Shown: positions 54,881-62,734 of the stretch, piece after piece
Layout of the letters: every line of letters starts with the position of its first letter
Position numbering within the stretch: the stretch's first letter is position 1
NCBI RefSeq assembly: GCF_001553785.1
Contig: NZ_LOJP01000001.1
Span: forward strand, 3,090,680 to 3,154,679
DNA: 64,000 bases
Direction of reading: 5' to 3'
DNA from: Actinoplanes sp. TFC3
Lineage (GTDB): Bacteria > Actinomycetota > Actinomycetes > Mycobacteriales > Micromonosporaceae
Translations under genes and position numbers: made by a program
The notes under the pieces: generated by a model
Databases searched by the model: none
What the model was told of the DNA's origin: nothing
What the model saw: only the letters and a program-made list of their open reading frames with translations

Positions 54881-57829
54881 TCACTGCGGAGAGGAAGGGT
54901 CACCGCGTAGCGCCAGCCGCTTGGTCATGTTCAGCTTGACCTCGCCGTACGGGGCGACGTGGGTCCAGAACAGCGGGGTCAGCCCGCGCCGATCCTCCGG
55001 GGTGAGCGTTGCGGCCCACGCCGGTTCAGCCAAGACGTCCTGCACGAGCAGGGTGTTGACGTAGGCGACCGCGGCCTGCAGCACGTGCAGGCAGGCCACG
55101 GACAGTTCCTGCTCGTCGCGGCGGTTGGTGGCGATGTCGCCGCCCTTGCCGTAGAACGGCACCTGGTTGCCGCCGTTCCACCCCTCGGCCACGTTCAAGC
55201 CGTCGTGGATCTCGCGTTGCAGGTCCCGATCGCGCAGATACCGGGCCACGAAGACCGTCTTGACGGCCCTGCCGACCTCCAGCATCGCCTGATAGGTCGG
55301 GTGGGAGGCGGCACGGGCGAACCGGCGCAAGATCGCCTCGGTCGAGGCGGTGCCGGTCCGGATCGCCGTCGCGTACTTGATCATCTGGTCGTACTGCTCG
55401 GCGATGAGGTCCCAGCGGATTGCGCGGCCCATCATCGCCGGCGCCAGTCCCGGCCAGGCACCGGCCTCGCCGGTCGCGGGGCGGTAAAGCTTGACGTGGT
55501 TGATCCGCTTGATGCGCGGCAGCAGGTCGAAGCCGAGCAGCCGGGTGATGCCGAAGCCGATCTCGGACTGGCCATGGCTGTCGGTGTAGTTCGCCTCCAC
55601 CTGCATGCTCGTGCCGTGCCGGACTGCACCCTCGACCATCGCGGCGACCTCGGAGGCGGTGCAGGAGATCAGCTGCGAGTGTATCGCCATGCTCTTGCGT
55701 TCGACGTGCCAGTAGATGAGCACGCCGCGGCCGCCGTAGCGCGAGTGCCACTGGGTGAAGATGTTCTGGTCGTAGGCGCCGAAGTGCGTCGAGTCGGAGG
55801 CAACCGCCGCCGACCCGGTGCCCCAGACCTGCTCGGAGCGCACGGCGAAGGTGGCGTTGGCGATCTCCACGGCCATCGCCCGCGCGGTCTCGGCGCTTAG
55901 GAAGCGGCGCACGTAGCGCAGGTCGTCCTCGCGGTGGCCGTGGTCGCCCGCGGCGGCGGCCTTGATGCCGGTGTTCGTGCCGTAGCCGTACACGCACAGC
56001 AGCAGCCGTTCCGCGAGGACCGCCGGGTCCATGCCGGAGCGGGCGCCGACGGTGCCCGCGGCGGTGAGGCAGCCGGTGCGCAGCGCCGCCTCCTTCAGCA
56101 TGTCGATCAACGCGACGGTGCCCCACTGCCGTTCGATCTCGCGTTTGAGCCGGCGCAGGTTGGCCGGCTCCGGCAGCGCGTCGAGGGGTTCGAGCTTGAC
56201 CCCGGCGCCTCCTGGACGGGACTTGACGCTCAACCAGGGCAGGCGGTCGAGGCCGTCGTGCAAGGCGGTGAGCTCGGTACGCATCTCCTCGCGCAGCCCG
56301 TCGATGAACGCCGTCGGATCCAGAGGCTTGCGCAGGGCGCCGTAGTGTTCGGCGCGGCGGGCCTCGAAGTCGGCGAGCAGGTCCTCGTCGGGGTTGCGGA
56401 ACGTGTCCGCGCCGACGACCCAGATCTCCTTGCAGCGCAGCGCCTCCCGCAGCGCCTGGAAGGTGCACACCTCGTACACCATGCGGACCACCCGGCGCCG
56501 GCCCCGCTGGTCGACCTTGACGACCAGATCGGCCCAGTCGCCGCCGACACCGCGATGCGCCGGCACATCCTCGCCGTCGGGGTAGTACTGCACCGACCCG
56601 CGCGCGTGACGGGCAATGAGGTCCAGGGCGGCGATGACCGGCCGGTGAGTGCTGTTCGAGCTGCGGAACTCCAGCACCTCCAACAGCTGGATCAGGCCCT
56701 TGCGATAGTGGCTGGTGTACGAGGCGCGCATCGACGTCTTTACCGTGCGCCGATACGTCGGACCCTTGCTGCGAAACTCCGCCACCACATCCCGCAACGT
56801 CTGCTCCCCGCCCGCCACCGCCGGGAACACGACATCGCGCACCCGAGACTCCGGCGCCGTCAGCGACGCCTCCGCGATGCGGAACAGCAGGCTCTTCTTG
56901 CCGGTCACCTTCTTGAACTCGGCGATCAGCTCGTTGGTGACCTTGCGCTGCGCGCGGGCGTCGATGCGGTGCACCGTGGCGATCAGCAGCTCCACCAGCG
57001 CGTCGGTGATCTCCCGTTCCCGCAGCCGCAGCAGCGCTGCCAGCAACGTCACCCGCAGCGCCGGGGTATGCCGGGCCAGGTGCGACGGGGCCTCCACCAT
57101 CGCCCGCGCCCGCCACCCCGCGAGGACCTTCGGTGCCACGTCCGCCAGCGCCGCGGCCGGGACGCCGACGGCCCGCACTGCGCGCAGCTTCTCGATCTCG
57201 GCCAGCATCGAGTCCAAGCTCACCGAGCCGGGCACCGACTTGATCGTCGCCAGCAGCGACGGCCCGTCATCGTCGGCGCCGGCCAGCTCCTCCAGCCGGG
57301 CGACCACCTCGACCGGCAGCCGGACGTGCACACGGGCGCACCACTCCTTCTCCGCCTGGTGCAACGCCGAGCGCACCAGGCGCTCGATGCGGCCGTCCGC
57401 CGGCGGCTCGATCCGCTCGCGCCGGAACTCCGCCAGCAGCTCCTGCCGGACCAGGTCGAAACGGCGCTCTCGGCCCGCGACCTCCGCCGCCAACCAGGCG
57501 GTCAGCTTGTCCGCGTCAGCAGTCGTAAACTCCCGGAACCCCAGATGCGCCCGGATCGCCGCCCGGTGCCGCTCTGCCGTACGGCCGTCCCACTCCACCA
57601 GGCCCAAGTCGCCCGCCGACACCTTCAACTGCCGGGCCAGGAACGCCACCGCATCGTCGTGCAGCTCGCCGCGGCCGCGCGGGAACCGGCCATGCCGGGT
57701 ATAGAACTTCAGCCACGCCGCGAACAGCAGCCGCGTCGCTTCATGACGGCGCACAACAAGGTCCAGCTCATCCGGCAGCAACGTCCAGTGCTCGACGAGA
57801 GCATCAAGGTCCAGAGGGGATCGGCTCAC
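54881..57829 (-). CDS. tnpA: Tn3-family transposase
   Basis: A 982-residue transposase, full length for the family (about 1000). The N-terminal DNA-binding region has HEATRLLFAAWLKFYTRHGR; the catalytic half has YGYGTNTGIKAAAAGDHGHR, the first Asp about 679 in AVASDSTHFGAYDQN, the second about 750 in YTDSHGQSEIGFGITRLLGF and the probable Glu about 882 in HDGLNVAEGWNGGNQVPFYG. It cuts and joins at the 48-bp terminal repeats in replicative transposition, giving cointegrates that the resolvase separates. GTG 57829 starts 49 bp inside the right repeat. It appears intact. Confidence 0.95.
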   Translation of the reverse strand: MSRSPLDLDALVEHWTLLPDELDLVVRRHEATRLLFAAWLKFYTRHGRFPRGRGELHDDAVAFLARQLKVSAGDLGLVEWDGRTAERHRAAIRAHLGFREFTTADADKLTAWLAAEVAGRERRFDLVRQELLAEFRRERIEPPADGRIERLVRSALHQAEKEWCARVHVRLPVEVVARLEELAGADDDGPSLLATIKSVPGSVSLDSMLAEIEKLRAVRAVGVPAAALADVAPKVLAGWRARAMVEAPSHLARHTPALRVTLLAALLRLREREITDALVELLIATVHRIDARAQRKVTNELIAEFKKVTGKKSLLFRIAEASLTAPESRVRDVVFPAVAGGEQTLRDVVAEFRSKGPTYRRTVKTSMRASYTSHYRKGLIQLLEVLEFRSSNSTHRPVIAALDLIARHARGSVQYYPDGEDVPAHRGVGGDWADLVVKVDQRGRRRVVRMVYEVCTFQALREALRCKEIWVVGADTFRNPDEDLLADFEARRAEHYGALRKPLDPTAFIDGLREEMRTELTALHDGLDRLPWLSVKSRPGGAGVKLEPLDALPEPANLRRLKREIERQWGTVALIDMLKEAALRTGCLTAAGTVGARSGMDPAVLAERLLLCVYGYGTNTGIKAAAAGDHGHREDDLRYVRRFLSAETARAMAVEIANATFAVRSEQVWGTGSAAVASDSTHFGAYDQNIFTQWHSRYGGRGVLIYWHVERKSMAIHSQLISCTASEVAAMVEGAVRHGTSMQVEANYTDSHGQSEIGFGITRLLGFDLLPRIKRINHVKLYRPATGEAGAWPGLAPAMMGRAIRWDLIAEQYDQMIKYATAIRTGTASTEAILRRFARAASHPTYQAMLEVGRAVKTVFVARYLRDRDLQREIHDGLNVAEGWNGGNQVPFYGKGGDIATNRRDEQELSVACLHVLQAAVAYVNTLLVQDVLAEPAWAATLTPEDRRGLTPLFWTHVAPYGEVKLNMTKRLALRGDPSSPQ

Positions 57830-57877
57830 GAGCGATCATCCTGGCCACCCACCGAGCAGCCGCGCACTACCCAGGAA

Positions 57878-57925
57878 CAAGATCAACTATTTGGCGGCTG
57901 ACGACACGTTTGTTACCAGCACCCC
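57878..57925 (-). repeat. Right terminal inverted repeat of the Tn3-family transposon
   Basis: Read on the minus strand it starts GGGGTGCTGGTAACAAACG and ends GCCAAATAGTTGATCTTG, with four differences from the left repeat. GTTCT follows, identical to the five bases before the left repeat. Confidence 0.95.
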
Positions 57926-58090
57926 GTTCTGGGCTGCTCCGGCCGGGTGAGATCAATCAAGGCTCGGTGGCACGCACCGGACTTGCTCGTCCGGCTGGGC
58001 GGGGCCGGTGATCCTGTCGCCGGAGTCTGGCCGAGCCACCAGAGAACGGCCGGAAACCTCAGGAGAATCGTTCTGACAGAACTCCGCACC

Positions 58091-59431
58091 TCACATGGTG
58101 CGAGCGGCCTGAGCCTCGGTCTCCCGTGTCGCCGGAAGCGCCGCCGGGTCAGCAACCGTCGCCGGTTCGGGAGCCGCAACAACCGGAGCACGGCCCAGCC
58201 CTGCGTCAAGGCGTTGCGCAACCCGCCGCCCCACCGTCTGCGCCGGCATCTCCACCAACCGGTACACCAGCTCCGACAGCACGTACAAAGCCACCAGCAA
58301 ACCAGCGAGGACCACGAGCCGCACCGGCGCCGCTGCGTGGTTGATGTCGGGGAACGCCCACCGTACGGCGGTCAGCACGACCAGGTGCAGCAGGTAGAAC
58401 GAGTAGCTCAGTTCACCGAACTTGCGCAGCAGCCACGGCATCTGCCGGTTGCGCAGCAGGAAGCCACCGGCGAACAGCACCGCCGGCACGAGGATCGCGA
58501 TCACCCACAGCTGGCGGTCCACCCGGTCGTCGAGATGCCACCAAGCCCCTGCGGTGGTCGCGACCAGCACGACGACCAGCGCGGCGGCGCCGGGCAGCAG
58601 CCGGGTCTGGCCGTGCTGCATGCGATGCACCGTAGTGCCGGCGAACATGATGGCCAGCAGGGCCAGCGACTGCCACGAGGCGCGGGACGCCGACTCGCCG
58701 CCGTTGACCGCGACGATGGCGATCATCGCTACACCCAGGACAGCGCCGACGATCACCACGCGCCGGGATCGGGCCAGGAAGCAGGCAATGGCGGCGACGA
58801 ACACGGCCGTCACGGCGATCACCGCCTCGGTGCGGTGCACGCCGCCGCCGGTGAGCAGGGACTGCGGCAGGGCGGGCCCGGTCAGCAGGGCGAACACCGC
58901 GAGCCCGGCGGCGTACCAGGCGCTGTGGCGGTGCAAGCCGAACGCGAACAGCCCGGCCACCACGAAGTAGAAGATCATCTCGTACGACAGCGTCCAGTAG
59001 ACCGGCACGACGCTGGAGACGCCCAGCAGCCCCTGCAACATGGTGGCGTGCGCGAGGACACCGTTGGCGCTCTGCAGCTCGAGCTGGCGGGGGAACGCAG
59101 CCGCACCGAAGGCCATCAGCAGCAACATCAGCGCCGCCGCAACCAGGAAAGCCGGGTAGAGCCGGAACATCCGCGACACCCAGAAGCGGCGCAGGTTGCC
59201 GTGGCGTTCCAGCGACATCGGGATGATGTAGCCGCTGATCAGGAAGAACAGCACCACGCCGATCTTGCCCAGCTCCAGGTACTCCCAGACCCGGCTGGGG
59301 ATCGGCAGCCCCACCAGCGGGCGCATGTGGAAGTAGACGACGGTCAGCGCCGCCAGCCCACGCAGGGCATCAAGCCAGGACAGGCGACCGCGGGTGCGAG
59401 GTGCTGCGGCATCGGGCAGGGCGGCCGTCAT
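58091..59431 (-). CDS. Acyltransferase family 3 (OafA/YrhL-like)
   Basis: A 446-residue membrane acyltransferase with ten or more helices. The family start is RLSWLDALRGLAALTVVYFH (Arg-rich loop and the key His near the end of helix one), followed by KIGVVLFFLISGYIIPMSLE, RFWVSRMFRLYPAFLVAAAL and VYWTLSYEMIFYFVVAGLFA. The last part, FGELSYSFYLLHLVVLTAVR, is equally typical. It transfers acetyl or other acyl groups to cell-surface polysaccharides or natural products. The C-terminal 50 residues are Ala/Pro-rich and cytoplasmic. ATG 59431 is chosen by homology. The transposon lies 165 bp downstream. Confidence 0.92.
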   Translation of the reverse strand: MTAALPDAAAPRTRGRLSWLDALRGLAALTVVYFHMRPLVGLPIPSRVWEYLELGKIGVVLFFLISGYIIPMSLERHGNLRRFWVSRMFRLYPAFLVAAALMLLLMAFGAAAFPRQLELQSANGVLAHATMLQGLLGVSSVVPVYWTLSYEMIFYFVVAGLFAFGLHRHSAWYAAGLAVFALLTGPALPQSLLTGGGVHRTEAVIAVTAVFVAAIACFLARSRRVVIVGAVLGVAMIAIVAVNGGESASRASWQSLALLAIMFAGTTVHRMQHGQTRLLPGAAALVVVLVATTAGAWWHLDDRVDRQLWVIAILVPAVLFAGGFLLRNRQMPWLLRKFGELSYSFYLLHLVVLTAVRWAFPDINHAAAPVRLVVLAGLLVALYVLSELVYRLVEMPAQTVGRRVAQRLDAGLGRAPVVAAPEPATVADPAALPATRETEAQAARTM

Positions 59432-59548
59432 GAACGTTGAACTCCCAGTCAGGGGCAGGCGCACGGTGAGCAAGCCAAGCTATGAAAAAGAGCGTCGAAG
59501 CGGCAACCCCGAGGCCTGCTCGTACGGCGAACTCTCGGCAGATCCCCC

Positions 59549-60403
59549 ATGAACTCTGATCAACCAGGACTTTCCCGGCCTGCTCCGCCTGATCGACGAG
59601 CGCGCGACGGCGTTCCGAGCGGCGATCGCCGCTGCGCCCAGCCTCGACGTACCGGTGCCCACCTGCCCCGGCTGGACGCTGGCCGATCTGGCGCAGCACC
59701 TCGGTGACGGGCGCCGCAAGTGGGCAGCCATCATCGCCGCAGGCCCGGCCGGTGCCCCGCACCCACCACGGCCTGGCCAGGTGAGCCGTGGCCGGGTCCG
59801 GGGGAGCGGGCGGCCCTGCTGGACTGGCTGGCCGGCTGCACGCAGCATCTGCTGGACGCGCTGCGCGAGGCCGGTCCGGACCGCGCATGCTGGGCGTGGT
59901 GGGAAGAGCTGCAGGCGACGCGTACGAGCGGAGCGGCGGCCCGTCATCAGTTGCAGGAGATCGCGGTGCACACCTACGACGCCCAGCTCGCCGCGGGTGA
60001 CGCCCAGCCGCTACCGGCGCAGGTGGCCATCGATGGCATCGAGGACTTCCAGGTCACCTGCGTGGCCACCGCCACGCCGTGGCCGCACGAGCCGGTCATC
60101 GTGGACTACCACGCCACCGAGGGCCGCTCCTGGCGCCTCACCTTGTCCGCCGCCGGCGCCCACACAACCCGGCTCGACGACAAGGACACGCACGCCGAGG
60201 GGGAGGCCGGCGTCGCGGCGACCGCCTCGGCCAGCGACCTGGAGCTGTTCGTCTACGGCCGCCTGCCGCTGGAGTCGGTGAAGGTCGACGGCGACCACCG
60301 GCACTTCGAGCGCCTCATCGAATGGGACCCCCAGCGCCTGAGGCTCGGCACATGGGGGCGCTCAGCCGAACACGCGCCGCATCTCGCCCAGCACCCCCGG
60401 TGA
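59549..60403 (+). pseudogene. Maleylpyruvate-isomerase-family (mycothiol/DinB-like) gene, frameshifted
   Basis: The first part reads INQDFPGLLRLIDERATAFR, then VPTCPGWTLADLAQHLGDGR, the typical TIGR03083 N-terminus with the metal-binding His. Near 59765 the frame changes, and homology continues in another frame with ERAALLDWLAGCTQHLLDAL, REAGPDRACWAWW, AARHQLQEIAVHTYDAQLAA and ASDLELFVYGRLPLESVKVD. The 5' end also lacks an in-frame ATG. At least one frameshift is required, so it is a pseudogene unless it reflects a sequencing error. It overlaps the convergent DUF6817 gene by 42 bp. Confidence 0.8.
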
Positions 60404-60877
60404 CAGCACGTCCGCCCAGCCCGCGAACGTCTCGCGGAAGTAGTCACCGTGGCGCGCCAGGATCGCCGGGTCCTGATCGCACACGTCGAGTTCGTTGATC
60501 ACGCTCAGGTCGGCGAACTCGGTGACGAAGGGTAGCGGCTCCGCCCGGCCGGTCCAGCGGTTGAGGATCTGCCGGGCGCGGGGCAGCGCTGGGTACGTAC
60601 CGGATCGGTCGCACGAACCGTAGCGATAGACCAGGCCCTCGGCTCGCGCTCCGACGAGATCGCGCAGCGTGTCCCGATCCGTGTGGTCGAGCAGGGCCAG
60701 ATCGAAGCCGTCGGTGCTGTATGCAGCGTGAGTGAGCCCGGCCAGCTGCACCCACGGCTCGTGACCGAACGCGGCCAGCCGATCGTGCACCCGGTTCAGA
60801 TGCGCGTACAGGGTGCCACCGGGATGCTCGATCGTCTCCGTGCCGCAGTCGCGCAGCCACGCCCGTACCTCATCCAT
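60362..60877 (-). CDS. DUF6817 family protein
   Basis: A 171-residue soluble protein: HPGGTLYAHLNRVHDRLAAF carries a His pattern like that of metal-dependent phosphohydrolases, followed by VQLAGLTHAAYSTDGFDLAL, LVGARAEGLVYRYGSCDRSG and VTEFADLSVINELDVCDQD. DUF6817 proteins, sometimes attached to other enzymes in biosynthetic clusters, have no established function; an HD-type hydrolase fold is inferred from the H...HxxxH/D spacing. Start ATG 60877, overlapping the lyase gene by 8 bp, so the two are co-transcribed. Confidence 0.78.
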   Translation of the reverse strand: MDEVRAWLRDCGTETIEHPGGTLYAHLNRVHDRLAAFGHEPWVQLAGLTHAAYSTDGFDLALLDHTDRDTLRDLVGARAEGLVYRYGSCDRSGTYPALPRARQILNRWTGRAEPLPFVTEFADLSVINELDVCDQDPAILARHGDYFRETFAGWADVLSPGVLGEMRRVFG

Positions 60878-61754
60878 GATCGGCTCTCCTCAGCTGGGCG
60901 ATGCGGCCGTTCTCCAGGGCCACCCACACGTCGCCGGCCGCGTCGACGCACAGGCCGTGAGGCTCCGATCCGGCGGTGGGCAGGTCAAACGCGACGATCG
61001 TGGCATCAGCGGTACGGCGGGCAACCCGGTTCGCGCCCCACTCGCTGAACCACAGCTCACCCCGCCCGGCCGCGGTGACCGCATGCGGGCGAGCATCACG
61101 CTGCGCCAGCGGGTACTCGCTGACCGTCCCGTCCACGTCGATGCGGCCCAGCTGGCCCGCCCCGATCTCAACGAACCACAACGCCTCGCCGTCGCTGGTG
61201 ATACCCACCGGCGCAGCGCCCGCAGTCGGCAGCTCGTACACCGTGACCTGCCCGTCTGTGGTGACCCGGCCGATCGCGTCGGCCTGGTTGAGGGTGAACC
61301 ACAACGCCCCGTCCGGTCCCGCGGTGATCATCGCCGGGAACGCCCTGTCCCGCCCGATCGCGAAATGCTCGACAGAGCCGTCCAACCCGAGGCGTCCGAC
61401 GCTGCCGGTGGTCATCGCGGTGAACCACAACGCCCCGTCCGGTCCCGCGGCGATGCCGTACGGTCCGCTGCCCGGCACCTCGAACACCCGGTGCTGCCCG
61501 TCGACGCCCAACCGGCTGATCCGATCATCGCGAGTGCGGGTGAACCACAACGCCCCGTCGGAACCCACAGTGATGACGGCCGGCTGTGACTGCGGTGCCC
61601 CCAATTCGATGGTGCGCACCGCACCGCTGCCCGGGTCGACCCGCAGAACCTCGCCGCTGTGCGCGCACGTCACCCACAGGGCACCGTCCGGCCCGCACAC
61701 GATGCTGTACGGCCCGGCCTGACTGTCGCTGACCACCAGCTCGCGAATCTGCAT
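60870..61754 (-). CDS. vgb: Virginiamycin B lyase (streptogramin lyase) homologue
   Basis: A 294-residue seven-bladed propeller with repeated GPDGALWFT-type blades (six copies of G-x-DGALW or close variants). The catalytic residues of Vgb are present: His224 in ARPHAVTAAG and Glu238 in LWFSEWGANRVARR. Vgb linearises type B streptogramins by an elimination reaction without water and needs Mg2+. Chromosomal homologues are common in actinomycetes that may meet these antibiotics. ATG 61754 is taken; an ATG at 61781 would add nine residues and would overlap the divergent HAD start. It is coupled to the DUF6817 gene. Confidence 0.85.
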   Translation of the reverse strand: MQIRELVVSDSQAGPYSIVCGPDGALWVTCAHSGEVLRVDPGSGAVRTIELGAPQSQPAVITVGSDGALWFTRTRDDRISRLGVDGQHRVFEVPGSGPYGIAAGPDGALWFTAMTTGSVGRLGLDGSVEHFAIGRDRAFPAMITAGPDGALWFTLNQADAIGRVTTDGQVTVYELPTAGAAPVGITSDGEALWFVEIGAGQLGRIDVDGTVSEYPLAQRDARPHAVTAAGRGELWFSEWGANRVARRTADATIVAFDLPTAGSEPHGLCVDAAGDVWVALENGRIAQLRRADHG

Positions 61755-61779
61755 CACCGCATTATCCAGGCTGGACGTC

Positions 61780-61953
61780 ATGTACAAAGCGGTGCTGCTC
61801 GATGTGTTCGGAACCCTGCTGCATGACGACGGAGGCCCCGAGGCCGCCGCGATCGCAGACGAGGTCGCGCAAGAATGGGACCGGCGGCTCTGGGAGCTGG
61901 CCGACGCCGCGCACAGCCCCCACTTCCAGACCCTGGCCGAACTTACTTCTCGG
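61780..61953 (+). pseudogene. HAD-family hydrolase, N-terminal fragment
   Basis: MYKAVLLDVFGTLLHDDGGP has the HAD nucleophile motif (LDVFGTL), followed by EAAAIADEVAQEWDRRLWEL, and homology ends near AELTSR at 61953. No cap or C-terminal core follows; the remaining 230 bp to 62182 is not recognisable coding sequence. Its ATG overlaps the alternative start of the lyase gene on the other strand. Confidence 0.75.
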
Positions 61954-62182
61954 GTACGTCCACACCTCCCCGCCCCCGCCCACGCCCCGACCCTACCCGC
62001 CCGGCCGACCTGTCGCGCGTCCGGCGCACGCCCACCCGCCGCAGGTAAGCCATCCGCCACCCGGCCGCTGTCACGGGCTGATGAGCCGCTCGAACCCGTT
62101 CAGCAGCACCCCGTAGACCCAGGTCGAACGCCCTGGCCCATGAGCACGCCAGACAGGCTCTCGGCCTGGACGCGTAGCCGGT

Positions 62183-62734
62183 TCACTCGTCGCGGCTCTG
62201 ACGCAGGTAGGCAAGCACCGCCTCGCGGGTGGTGCGCACCCCGAACGCCGCCCGCGCCTCGGCGATGCGCCGGTTGGCGGTGCGCAGCGACAGGAACTCC
62301 GCCGCCGCGGCGGCCGCGATCGTGTCGCCCGCGGCCAGACGGTCCAGCAGCGCCCGCTGCTCGGGTACCAGCGGCACCCCGGCAGTGGCCTCGTCGTCGC
62401 CGCCGGCCGGGGGCGCCGCGGTGACCGGGCCGGGGCCCAGCACGAGCGGGCCGAGCCGGGCCAGGTCGTCGATCAGCGCGCGGCCCATCGGGCTGTCCAC
62501 CTCGCACACCGCCACCACCGCCGCGCCGCGCGCCGCGGCCAGCACCGCCAGTTGCAGGGTGTCCGGGTCGCCGATGCGCCCGTGCAGCACCAGCCGCTCG
62601 CCGGTGACGTCCCACGCCGCGCCGGGCAGGGCGAAGCCTTCCTGCTCGCTCCAGCCCTCGCGGATCAGGCGGCGGAGCACGGTGTCGGCGTCCGCGGTGC
62701 TCGCGACGACGTGACGGGGTGCCTCGGCGCTCAC
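62183..62734 (-). CDS. LuxR-type helix-turn-helix regulator
   Basis: A 183-residue protein. The first 115 residues form an alpha/beta domain (REGWSEQEGFALPGAAWDVT, AVVAVCEVDSPMGRALIDDL). The C-terminal 60 residues are a LuxR-like helix-turn-helix (LVPEQRALLDRLAAGDTIAA, EFLSLRTANRRIAEARAAFG, TREAVLAYLRQ). No receiver domain is present. The GTG at 62734 overlaps the stop of the larger LuxR regulator upstream, so both are made together. Its N-terminal domain may bind a ligand or the partner protein; the target is unknown. Confidence 0.78.
   Translation of the reverse strand: MSAEAPRHVVASTADADTVLRRLIREGWSEQEGFALPGAAWDVTGERLVLHGRIGDPDTLQLAVLAAARGAAVVAVCEVDSPMGRALIDDLARLGPLVLGPGPVTAAPPAGGDDEATAGVPLVPEQRALLDRLAAGDTIAAAAAAEFLSLRTANRRIAEARAAFGVRTTREAVLAYLRQSRDE

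Larger units (their letters stand above)
50381..57925. mobile_element. Complete Tn3-family transposon with LacI, kinase and MATE cargo
   Basis: 7,545 bp bounded by 48-bp inverted repeats that start with GGGG, as in most Tn3 elements, and flanked by identical 5-bp GTTCT sequences (50376-50380 and 57926-57930), the expected target duplication. It encodes a resolvase at the left end and the transposase at the right, with three passenger genes between. All genes look intact, so the insertion is probably recent. Confidence 0.95.
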
